Part shown: in pieces, positions 19,182-26,937 of the stretch
Layout of the letters: every line of letters begins with the position of its first letter
Numbering within the stretch: position 1 is the first letter of the stretch
Source of the DNA: Stemphylium vesicarium
Taxonomy: Eukaryota > Ascomycota > Dothideomycetes > Pleosporales > Pleosporaceae
DNA: 28,667 nt
Reading direction: 5' to 3'
NCBI GenBank assembly: GCA_004380135.1
Contig: QXCR01000256.1
Coordinates: forward strand, 1-28,667
Position numbers and translations under genes: made by a program
Notes under the pieces: generated by a model
Databases searched by the model: none
The model's input: only the letters and a program-made list of their open reading frames with translations
What the model was told of the DNA's origin: nothing

Positions 19182-19297
19182 TGCACACAGGGACGAAGCT
19201 ACACTCTCATGCACTTGCAGCTTCCGGTTTCTGTAAGCAGGCGTCTTTGGATCCTATGCTGAGCCTCTCCGGTTGAACGGTGACCTTGCTCAAATAG

Positions 19298-20304
19298 CAA
19301 ACTCCGCAATAATCAAGTCAAGACAATCTGAGACCGATTTCTTGATTTGATTAGGCGAGAGCAACCCTACGGATTGTTTTGATTGCAGATTGAGGTGTCG
19401 TGAGGTAGTTGAGATTGTCTTGACTTGACTTGATTGTTAGAAATCTTAGATTTTGGTAGTGTAGCTACCCTACTAGAGTTACGATCTCTAACGAGTCTCT
19501 CTAGTTATATATATCGTACTCTCGCGCCAGTGAGTCGTCTGTAAAGCTCTCGCTGCTGTTGCCACTGCTGTCGCCGTCGCTGTCGCCGCTGTGCGTTTCA
19601 ATTGCTTTTATGGTAGTGTGACCAGCCCGAGCCTATGCCCGTATAAGCTGTAGAGCCGCAAGCAACTCACTGCCGATCGCGCGTCGTTTTGGCTCGAAAA
19701 CTAATAGAAGACATAACGTCCATCCCTCCGTGGCGGGACACCCTGTGTGCCGGGACCGGCCAATCAGATCGCTTAAATCACAGACTTCTGCTCAAAATCC
19801 GCAAGTTGATTGGCCGGTCCCGGCACACAGGGTGTCCCGCCACGGAGGGACGGACGTTAAGTCGCATGTATAATATGGTGTGTATTAGTAGGCGCGTAAG
19901 AGCCTATAATAGGCTCTTAGAGGCTGCTAAGACGCTAATTACGCGCGATCACGTGAGACGTATTAGTAGACCATCCACTCTTCTCGACAAAAACGAAAGC
20001 TATGGGCGGAGAATGGAGGGGTGAGAGGCCGCTAGATAATACGACTTGGCAGGACGCGCCACGACCTGGCAGGACGCGCTACGACGCGTCACGACGCGCT
20101 ATCACGAGAAACTCCATCCTTTATCTATCCTTCACCCTACACCCCTATAGCAGCGGCACAATCTCATCAATCTGGCAATCTGGAAGTCACGGATTGATTG
20201 ATTGAGCTACTAATCCAAAGACTAGCTTCTTGATTTGATTATAGCTTCAATCTGGCAATCTCACAAGATCAATCTCACAATCCGGATTGATTGTTGCGGA
20301 CTCT
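19298..20304. mobile_element. non-autonomous hAT-type element (1007 bp)
   Basis: Flanked by an 8-bp duplication TCAAATAG (19290-19297 and 20305-20312), the hAT size. Terminal inverted repeats are CAAACTCCGCAATAATCAA at left and, read inward from the right, CAGAGTCCGCAACAATCAA (3 mismatches in 19). Subterminal AATCAAG/CTTGATT and AATCTGGC motifs recur near both ends. The interior holds a GCTGTCGCC-type microsatellite (about 19550-19595), a palindrome around AAGAGCCTATAATAGGCTCT, tandem GACGCGCTACGAC-like units (about 20045-20105) and one MITE-4. No transposase is present. Confidence 0.85.
19714..19859. mobile_element. MITE-4 copy f (146 bp), inside the hAT-type element
   Basis: Near-perfect hairpin from TAACGTCCATCCCTCCGTGG to the complementary GGAGGGACGGACGTTA end, with TA flanks, AACGTCC subfamily. 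It either jumped into the hAT-type element or was carried with it. Confidence 0.9.
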
Positions 20305-20442
20305 GTCAAATAGTACTAGCTCTTGCCAGCAATGCCATCTGCTCGATGCTCGGACCAATTAATGCGAAGCATTGATAGAGCCTAAGCCTTTTCTGAGCAA
20401 GCGTACACTAGGCGAATCGATGCCCCGTGCGGGGTGACAACT

Positions 20443-20903
20443 TGTTACGACCCGAAGTCAAAACGCTTACGACCACGCCGCAACCACGCCGCATCCGCGC
20501 CGCACGAGCAAGACCAGGATGGCGATCCTGCAAAACGCTGACTGTCAGCAGTCACGTGACCGATCACTGCGCCAAGGACTATCGCTAGGAGCGATCACGA
20601 CTACCAAGACTATCGCTAGGAGTCATGCCCCACTATCGTTAGGAGTCACTATGACTATCACATAAGTATATAGCTACTAGACAGCGCACCCTTATGGTCG
20701 CTGTGTTCAACTTCGAAATCTAAGGATTAGTACTTGATTCTCAAAGACCCCGAGTGATTACATCGATCTTCCAATCGTGCTCACTCACCTCGTACTATTA
20801 CATCGATCTTCCAATCGTGCTAGTACAACCCTCGTCCATCACGCGCCCAGCTCATTCCCGAGAACCAACCCTAGGACCCTCTAAGGACGGACCTTCACTC
20901 AAC
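20443..20903 (+). mobile_element. LTR-like insertion in MITE-1g, class uncertain
   Basis: Begins TGTTACGACCCGAAG immediately after GTGACAACT, which recurs at 21280-21288 where MITE-1 resumes. It contains a TATA-like ATAAGTATATAG, three GACTATCGCTAGGAG-type units, and a direct repeat around ATTACATCGATCTTCCAATC (copies near 20758 and 20798). The left end and internal signals suggest an LTR, but no clean TG...CA pair with a 5-bp duplication can be fixed, and the foldback element sits at its right edge. Confidence 0.5.
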
Positions 20904-21279
20904 TAGGCTGGCAAATGGGTCTCCTCATCGGGAACTCAAATCCGCGATATCTCTATACATAATAACCCGATATAGACAATCAATAGCTTATTCCATAGCC
21001 TAGATCTACATCTAGATTTTGTATGTAGAAAGTCTTTCTCTAAAGCTAATAACAAAAAGGTTATTAGCCAACCCACGTTGCCAAGAGTTGGGTCTCCACA
21101 TTTTGCTCCGAACTAAGATATCTAGCTAGGTACTGTAGCTAGCTAGATGCTTTCTACATACAAAATATAGACCTATATTTAGGCTATAAAATAAGCTATC
21201 AATCGTCTAAATTGGGTTAGAGCCTGTAGAGATATTGCAGTTTTTTAGATCCCGATGTGAAGACCCATTTACCAGCCTA
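20904..21279. mobile_element. foldback element (376 bp) with arms of about 150 bp
   Basis: TAGGCTGGCAAATGGGTC at left is mirrored by GACCCATTTACCAGCCTA at right. The symmetry continues inward through GATATCTCTATA, ATAGCTTATTCCATAGCCTA and TTTTGTATGTAGAAAG against their counterparts. TA lies on both flanks. The centre carries a second short hairpin (CTAATAACAAAAAGGTTATTAG). No coding capacity; AT-rich. Confidence 0.75.
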
Positions 21280-21332
21280 GTGACAACTGAGCCTCGTGTG
21301 CAAACCGGAAGCTGCAAGTGCATGAGAGTGTA

Positions 21333-21480
21333 GTTGACAAATCATCTGGCTTTGTACACATCGTCTGCGTGTGCGCTAAGCTTATAGGAGTAAGAGGAGA
21401 GCTTGGCATGACAGTGACCCATGTCGGTTGAATTGTGTGAGCAGTGTCGGAACCGGAAGCCAATTGTGCATGTCAGTGTA
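21333..21480. mobile_element. MITE-2 copy c, right half only
   Basis: Matches the reverse complement of MITE-2a from the GTTGACAAATCATCTGG segment to the terminus ATTGTGCATGTCAGTGTA. It starts exactly at the TA end of MITE-1g, so MITE-1g probably inserted into this element. The left half is not found on the other side and must have been deleted. Confidence 0.75.
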
Positions 21481-21505
21481 CCACCAGCAGCAGTGGTACA
21501 GTAGA

Positions 21506-21702
21506 TACAGTAATAAGCGATTACGGCTTCACCCCTACACGCAGCTGCGCAACGGTTCTTCGCGGACCCCCCTTCCATATAGGGCTCAACGCCAGATGAC
21601 CGTCGCAGAGAAATCAATATGATTGGTCAATCCTCGAACAGATGATGACTGAACTTTTAAAATGCTGCCTGTAGGGTGAAGCTGAAATCGCTAGTCACTG
21701 TA
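21506..21702. mobile_element. MITE-3 copy e, full length (197 bp)
   Basis: Starts TACAGTAATAAGCGATTACG and ends AATCGCTAGTCACTGTA, with TA flanks. It lies 25 bp after MITE-2c. Confidence 0.8.
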
Positions 21703-21850
21703 CGGTACTGTAATTTCTATCTTTACGCACGGAACAACCCAGAGTTCCGAATTTGGCCAATGAGAACGCTGGAGTAATTCCGAGATTTTTCAACCTTATG
21801 CTACATCTCGCTGAGCAATCTTGGCCCACTAGAGTATTTCTCGCATGAAT

Positions 21851-21996
21851 TAAGGTGCCTCCCTGAGTGACGGAAAACCCAGTGTGCCGGAACTGACTAA
21901 TTCGATCCAGAACTTTTGGCAGAAATCTGCGATTCAAGCAATCGAATTGGTCAGTTCTGGCACACTGGGTTTTCCGTCACATAGGGAGGGACTTTA
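21851..21996. mobile_element. MITE-4 copy g (146 bp hairpin)
   Basis: TAAGGTGCCTCCCTGAGTGA at left against a TCACATAGGGAGGGACTTTA-type end at right, AAGGTCC subfamily with several substitutions and TA flanks. Confidence 0.85.
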
Positions 21997-22176
21997 GAGA
22001 GGGAGCATAGAGAGCGAAGTCAGAGATATTTCGCTATTAAGCTGTAATAGCCAGAGGTGAGGCTATAAGGGTAAGTTTTACTAAGTACTTATTATATTAG
22101 CCTAGACGCTCTAAATAAATTAGGTCTGTCATAGTTATAGCTCTACAATTATTACATATTACTATTCTAGAATACA

Positions 22177-22322
22177 TAACGTCCGTCCTTGCGTGACGGG
22201 ACACCCTGCGTGCCGGGACCGGTCAATCAATTTGCAGATTTTGGGCAGAAGTCTGTGATTCAAGCGATCTGATTGGCCTGTCCCCGCACACAGGGTGTCC
22301 CGCCACGACAGGATGGACGTTA
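22177..22322. mobile_element. MITE-4 copy h (146 bp hairpin)
   Basis: TAACGTCCGTCCTTGCGTGA at left against the ACGACAGGATGGACGTTA end at right, AACGTCC subfamily. Its arms are more diverged than those of copy f. The surrounding 22000-22176 sequence is AT-rich and holds nothing recognisable. Confidence 0.85.
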
Positions 22323-22725
22323 AAACCTAAGATATGATATTGTTAGATTAGATAAGGCATTAGATAGAGTTAATACTTATTTATAGTTAAGTGTGTTTTC
22401 TAATTTCTATAAAGAAGTGCAGCTGTATATATGTGTGTGTGATCGATAAAGTGTGGTAGCGATAGCCGTACCCAACCTATGCCATGGATCTTGGCAAGGC
22501 CAACCAACACGGCTGCGATCGACACCGATACTAAACTTCCTGCTGAATAGCCTTCTGTATGACAGCGACACCTGCTATCTGACAAATATGCTGGTTCCTT
22601 TTAGGCTGATCACTTGAGACTATCTTATTGCTTCACTACATTCATATCAAGCTGTTGGCGAGACAAGCTTTCCACCAGTGCAAGTGAAAGGGTCCAGTGT
22701 CTTCCGCTTTCCACTTGATCCTAGC
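22323..22725. other. intergenic, nothing recognised
   Basis: AT-rich beginning, then mixed sequence with short minus-strand open frames lacking any motif. It ends at the CTAGC target duplication of the family-C LTR. Confidence 0.3.
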
Positions 22726-22899
22726 TGTCGGATGTGGTACGGTCCAAGGAGAAGACATGCAAGAAGGCAGAAGGTTGTTGTATTGAGAGAGCTATAGAGA
22801 GTGATTATATACACAACCAAGATGAGTAAGCAGGGGACGAAGGGTCACGTGAAAGATACAGTTCACATGTACCTTGTGAACTGGGGTGCCATGCTGACA
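22726..22899 (-). mobile_element. solo LTR, family C (174 bp), inverted copy
   Basis: Reads on the minus strand from TGTCAGCATGGCACCCC to CCACATCCGACA, with the 5-bp duplication CTAGC at both sides (22721-22725 and 22900-22904). It is the same family as 14717-14889, in opposite orientation. Confidence 0.85.
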
Positions 22900-22936
22900 C
22901 TAGCATGACCATGCCTCTTCTATAATGTTGTTATGA

Positions 22937-23905
22937 CTAATACTTCTTTTTGGAGGCGCTGTCGTCGGAGGCACAGCCGTCTGAGTCGCTGTCGTTGTCA
23001 TCGGAGCCGATGTCGTCGTCGGCACTGTCGTCTGAGTCGCTGTCGCTGTCATTGGAGCCGCTGTCGTCGGAGCTGCTGTCGTCGTAGGCGCTGTCGTCGT
23101 AGATGCCTTGGGAGGTGTTCTTTTTGCCTTTTCCTCCGTTGCTCTCTTTGACATGTTCAACGTTGCTGTCCCTGATGCTATTGCTCAGTTTCCTCTCGCC
23201 TCGGTTGTTTTCTTCTTTCACGTTAAGTACATCTTCGCGGATTTTAGATGCTGTCTCTTGTCGGCTTTTGTGACGCTGATTCATATAGGCAGGCCTTGCT
23301 GCAAAATCTCTCCGAGTCAGAGATACTGTTCTGCTCCCTGAAATGTTCCGGTCAGGCTTACGATGCTTTTTGGAACCCTGCATCTGCTTCAAATGGTCAA
23401 TGATAGGGACTTTGTCGTTCTTATGATATCCACGCAGTATGTTTTTACGTTGTTCCTTCGGAAGCTCGCGGAGCAGCATAGCTTGCGTGATTGGTTTTTT
23501 GGATAAGAGATAATTCCGGTAAAGCTCAGGGTTAGAAGTCGTGCTGCCGATGGCCTTGGCTTGGAGCTTGAATGATAGGGCATTGAACCCCTTTTGAACA
23601 CGACTGCACTGGCTGTCGGTCAAGACTGACAGTAGTAAGTCATCTCCGTCCATATTCTCCTTCAAACCCTTCAAAAATTCTTTCTCGCTCTTCTTCAGCA
23701 AAGACAGTCCGCTTTCGAGTGCTTCTGCAAAGTCGCCGACTTTACCCATTTCGAGGTTATGGCTGGGACAATATAGAGAGGCAAAGTAACTTTCCAGGAA
23801 TGCGAAGGGTGGGAACCGTGGGATGGTGAAGTTTTGCTTGATGACCACTGCATCGTCCAACGTGGGTGCACGCTTTATACAAAATCACCTACCAGGTTCC
23901 GACAT
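22937..23905 (-). CDS. unknown protein with Asp/Ser-rich acidic tail
   Basis: The long frame has no ATG at its upstream limit. A tiny first exon at 23905-23893 (ATG TCG GAA CCT G) followed by a 45-nt intron (donor GTAGGT, acceptor GATGCAG, 23892-23848) joins in frame to 23847-22937 and gives 307 residues beginning MSEPVVIKQNF. The branch site is weak, so this start is inference. The first half is mixed and probably folded, with helical segments such as ALESGLSLLKKSEKEFLKGL. The middle is basic. About 55 C-terminal residues are Asp/Ser repeats (DDSSSDDSGSNDSDSDSDD) encoded by a GTCGTC/GTCGGA-type repeat, ending in SKKKY. No family recognised. It is divergent from the 429-residue gene, with MITE-1h 59 bp upstream of this start. 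Confidence 0.6.
22955..23105. repeat. degenerate trinucleotide-type repeat coding an acidic tail
   Basis: Imperfect units built from GTCGTCGGAG, CTGTCGTCG and GAGTCGCTGTCG run through the 3' end of the 307-residue gene and code for Asp/Ser runs. Repeat number could vary. Confidence 0.65.
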
Positions 23906-23963
23906 CGCGGTTCAATTCTTCGCTTAAACTTTGACAACACTTTTTTTCTGCTTGCTCACATGT

Positions 23964-24245
23964 TACACTCTCATGCAGTTGCAGCTTCCGGTCTCTGTAA
24001 GCAGGCGACTTTTGGTTCCATGCTAAGCCTTTCTCAATTAGTTATGACCTTACCTAAATAGTGCTAGCTTTCGTTCGCATTACTATGAGTCAATCTCATG
24101 CTCGATACTCGGACCAATCAAATTGAGATACTTACAGAGTCTAAGCCTTTTCAGAGCAAGTGTAAACTGGACAAATCGATGCCCCGTGCGCGATGACAAC
24201 TAAGCCGACTGTGCAAAGCGGAAGCTGCAAATGCAAGAGAGTGAA
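23964..24245 (+). mobile_element. MITE-1 copy h (282 bp) in a divergent promoter region
   Basis: Starts TACACTCTCATGCAGTTG and ends with a worn terminus (GCAAGAGAGTGAA), so the right TA has mutated to AA. It lies between the divergent genes at 22937-23905 and 24593-25882, so any promoter of the minus-strand gene must be within or across it. Confidence 0.85.
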
Positions 24246-24440
24246 CATCAGCAAAGCAACCGATCAAGTGTCATCACCGTGTCAGCAAGAACAGAATAGC
24301 ATCCTAGCTCACACGCTGTATTGCAGTTGGACGAGGAACGCTGACAGTAAGACATAACCGACTGTGAGAACCAAACATCTTCATGACAAGGAGGTTACTA
24401 GAAACAAATTGTCTAATGGATGCATCGTGATTATCCATTT

Positions 24441-24451
24441 TCTTATATATT
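24441..24451 (+). promoter_or_regulatory. TATA-like sequence upstream of the 429-residue gene
   Basis: CTTATATATTG about 145 bp before the ATG at 24593. The position is plausible for a fungal core promoter with a long leader; there is no other support. Confidence 0.25.
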
Positions 24452-24592
24452 GCTGCAATGCTGACAGTCCGTCCCATCTAAAGCTCCACAATTGAAGCTA
24501 TAAGTAGTGTGCTACCGTCACTTCGAGCTCTCAGTCATCGAAGCCAAATCGATTACTTTGAACTAACGTGACCTGTGTTGTTCTGCTTGACC

Positions 24593-25882
24593 ATGCCTCA
24601 GAAAATCACCTTCCGGGCCAAATGGAACTCCTGGGTGTTAGTGGAATCCGGAGAACAGTTATACGAGGTGTATCACAAGGACAAAATACCTTCAAACTTT
24701 GGCGACATTCCGGAAAACTTGCCACCATTCAACGATAAGACAGCGTACGATTATGTCGAGGCTAATGGGTTCCCCGCTATAGAAATTATGGGATATATCC
24801 CGTTTGGTACCAACAATGTACTTTTCATCTTCGGTCACGCAGCTAACGATGCTGTGTCGTGGCTAATGCAAAGCAAGTTGCACTTAGCGCTGGGAAAAGA
24901 TAATACAGTTCAGAACCATCTAGCTGATCCAAATTACAATTTGCTCAAGAATAAGAAGGGCGTAGCCCGTGGAACGAAGGGCAGGCGTGTACCAGAGGAT
25001 GACAAAAGGTCTATCAGCGATGGATGCCACAGTGAAGATGAAAACGAAGGCGGATTCGAGGTTCCGGACAGCGATATGCCAGTTCAAAGTCGGGAAACTC
25101 CAGATCCGGGATACCCCACATTTCGCAATACGTCAAACAGGAATACGTCAAACCTCCATAAAATGCGCTTTGAGGATCGCGACATTTCGGGGTCCCCTGA
25201 TGCCCGCAAGAGAACCGGCCTGACTCCAGGGCCGCTAGCGCACGGTGCCATCGTTTATGGACGTGAATACTGGAACGATCTCCGTGGTTTCGTGTATAGG
25301 GGTGAAGCATGTGAGATTGAAGTGCTGGACACTTGCCCTGTCGACCGTTTGTCTCCAAACAAGAACACTTCTAGCCTTGGACCAGTGGCAGACAAGGATT
25401 TCCTTGAGAATTTCAAGCGTGACAAGAAATTGATCAGCTCGAAGGTCGAGATAGTAGGTTGTGCAGCAAAATGGGGTTCTAAGTCACGTTCAACGGCGCA
25501 CATATACGTCCTCTTTGAAATCAAGGATGACATCCTTAGGAAGCAACTCAATAATCTTCGAAAGGCAGAAGGAGAAGACTATCAAGGCCCAGCCATTTGT
25601 AGCTACAGTACATTCAAACAACACGTTCGCACGGACAGAAAGGATCTGGATTTTATGGCTGCCCTCCTGAGACGATCGCAATTCGCCAAGGATGCACTGG
25701 CCGAAGCAAAATTCGATGTTGCAGAGAAGATTGACGGCAAGAACGCAGGAGGAAAGCCCGCAAACAAAGCAAATAAAAAAGTGGAAGATAACTTGCAAAT
25801 GGCGTCATTTCAAAGGCAGCTCGACCAATTGACTGACGCTGTCAAAACTCTAGTAGTCCAGCTTGAGTCAGGGGTAGATTGA
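24593..25882 (+). CDS. unknown 429-residue protein with C-terminal coiled-coil-like end
   Basis: Uninterrupted frame from ATG 24593 (context GACCATGCC) to TGA at 25880-25882. Upstream codons in frame contain no other ATG. The first 110 or so residues look globular (WNSWVLVESGEQLYEVYHKD, AIEIMGYIPFGTNNVLFIFG). Residues 125-215 are charged and probably disordered, with a small tandem duplication (NTSNRNTSN). A second globular-looking part follows (YWNDLRGFVYRGEACEIEVL to SRSTAHIYVLFEIKDD). The end is Lys/Ala-rich, then a heptad-like segment (FQRQLDQLTDAVKTLVVQLE) suggests oligomerisation. No known family or catalytic motif is recognised, so no function is proposed. Codon-level openness over 1.29 kb makes it very likely real. 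Confidence 0.7.
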   Translation: MPQKITFRAKWNSWVLVESGEQLYEVYHKDKIPSNFGDIPENLPPFNDKTAYDYVEANGFPAIEIMGYIPFGTNNVLFIFGHAANDAVSWLMQSKLHLALGKDNTVQNHLADPNYNLLKNKKGVARGTKGRRVPEDDKRSISDGCHSEDENEGGFEVPDSDMPVQSRETPDPGYPTFRNTSNRNTSNLHKMRFEDRDISGSPDARKRTGLTPGPLAHGAIVYGREYWNDLRGFVYRGEACEIEVLDTCPVDRLSPNKNTSSLGPVADKDFLENFKRDKKLISSKVEIVGCAAKWGSKSRSTAHIYVLFEIKDDILRKQLNNLRKAEGEDYQGPAICSYSTFKQHVRTDRKDLDFMAALLRRSQFAKDALAEAKFDVAEKIDGKNAGGKPANKANKKVEDNLQMASFQRQLDQLTDAVKTLVVQLESGVD

Positions 25883-25999
25883 TAAGCTTCGTTTCTAAGA
25901 AGCCATTCAATGATGATTGGATAGGGTCCTAAACAGGATAATTTTGAGAAGGAGCTCTAGGGGTTAGCTAAGATAGAAATTGATTAATTACGACACCGC

Positions 26000-26162
26000 T
26001 AACGTCCGTCCCTGCGTGACGGGACATCCTGCGTGACGGGACATCCTGCGTGTCGGGACCGCCCATTCAACTTGCAGAGTTTGGGTAGAAGTCTGTGATT
26101 CAAGTGATCTGATTAGCCTGTCCCGGCACACAGGGTGTCCCAGCATGACAGGATGGACGTTA
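26000..26162. mobile_element. MITE-4 copy i with internal 17-bp duplication (163 bp)
   Basis: Runs from TAACGTCCGTCCCTGCGTGA to the GCATGACAGGATGGACGTTA end. The left arm contains a tandem repeat of the 17-bp unit GCGTGACGGGACATCCT, which accounts exactly for its excess over 146 bp. Its right TA is also the left TA of MITE-3f. Confidence 0.85.
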
Positions 26163-26628
26163 CAGTAGCTACACTCTCATGCACTTGCAGCTTCCGGTTT
26201 CTGTAAGCAGGCGTCTTTTGATCCTATGCTAAGCCTCTCCGGTTGAACGGTGACCTTGCCCATATAGTACTAGCTCTTGTCAGCAATGCCATCTGCTCGA
26301 TGCTCGGACCAATCAAAGCGAAGCATTGACAGAGTCTAAGCCTGTTATGAGCAAGCGTACACTAGACGAATCGATGCCCCGTGCGGAGTGACAACTGAGC
26401 CGCGTGCGCAAACCGGAAGCTGCAAGTGCATGAGAGTGTAGCGGTTGCAGCTTCACCCCTACAGGCAGCATTTCATCAGTCTGGTCATCATTAGATAGAG
26501 AAATGACCAATCCCATCAACTGTTCTGCGGCAAACATCATAGCGCTAAGCCATGCACGGAAGGTGGGGCTGTTAAGAATCGTTATGTACCTGCCAGTAGG
26601 GGTGAAGCCTTAATCGCTAATTGCTCTA
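26161..26628. mobile_element. MITE-3 copy f, split by MITE-1 copy i
   Basis: The left 11 bases (TACAGTAGCTA) and the rest from 26441 (GCGGTTGCAGCTTCACCCC) rejoin across the MITE-1i insert at a TA. After removing the insert and one TA the element is 199 bp, the same as MITE-3d. The right end, ATCGCTAATTGCTCTA, has two changes from the expected terminus. Confidence 0.85.
26170..26440 (+). mobile_element. MITE-1 copy i (271 bp), nested in MITE-3f
   Basis: Starts TACACTCTCATGCACTTG and ends AAGTGCATGAGAGTGTA. It is inserted at a TA inside the MITE-3 terminal repeat. 271-bp subtype, very close to copy d. Confidence 0.9.
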
Positions 26629-26629
26629 A

Positions 26630-26911
26630 TACACTCTCATGCACTTGAAGCTTCCGGTTTGCACACGCGGCTCAGCTGTCATCGCGCACGGGGCATCGAT
26701 TCGTCCAGTTGACACTTGCTCTGAAAAGGCTTAGACTCTGTAGATTTCTCAATTTGATTAGTCCGAGTATCGAGTAGAATATTAACTCATCGCAATGCCA
26801 ACGAAAGCTAGCACTATTTAGGTAAGATCACCACTAAACGAGAAAGGCTTAGCATAGGACCAACAGTCGCCTGCTTACAGAAACCGGAAGCTGCAAGTGC
26901 ATGAGAGTGTA
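26630..26911 (-). mobile_element. MITE-1 copy j, full length (282 bp)
   Basis: Starts TACACTCTCATGCACTTGA and ends AAGTGCATGAGAGTGTA, with TA flanks. It is placed one base beyond the worn end of MITE-3f. Confidence 0.9.
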
Positions 26912-26937
26912 CATTGTTCAGTTACACACACGCACAC

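Larger units (their letters stand above)
19200..21332 (+). mobile_element. MITE-1 copy g, split into three by later insertions
   Basis: Pieces 19200-19297, 20313-20442 and 21289-21332 join to 272 bp, matching the 271-bp subtype. The first gap holds a hAT-type element (8-bp duplication). The second holds a composite of an LTR-like sequence plus a foldback element (9-bp direct repeat GTGACAACT). Both termini are intact. Confidence 0.9.

Noticed and set aside
23389..23601. Minus-strand small frames inside the 307-residue gene
   Set aside because: They overlap the long frame in another phase and have no independent support.
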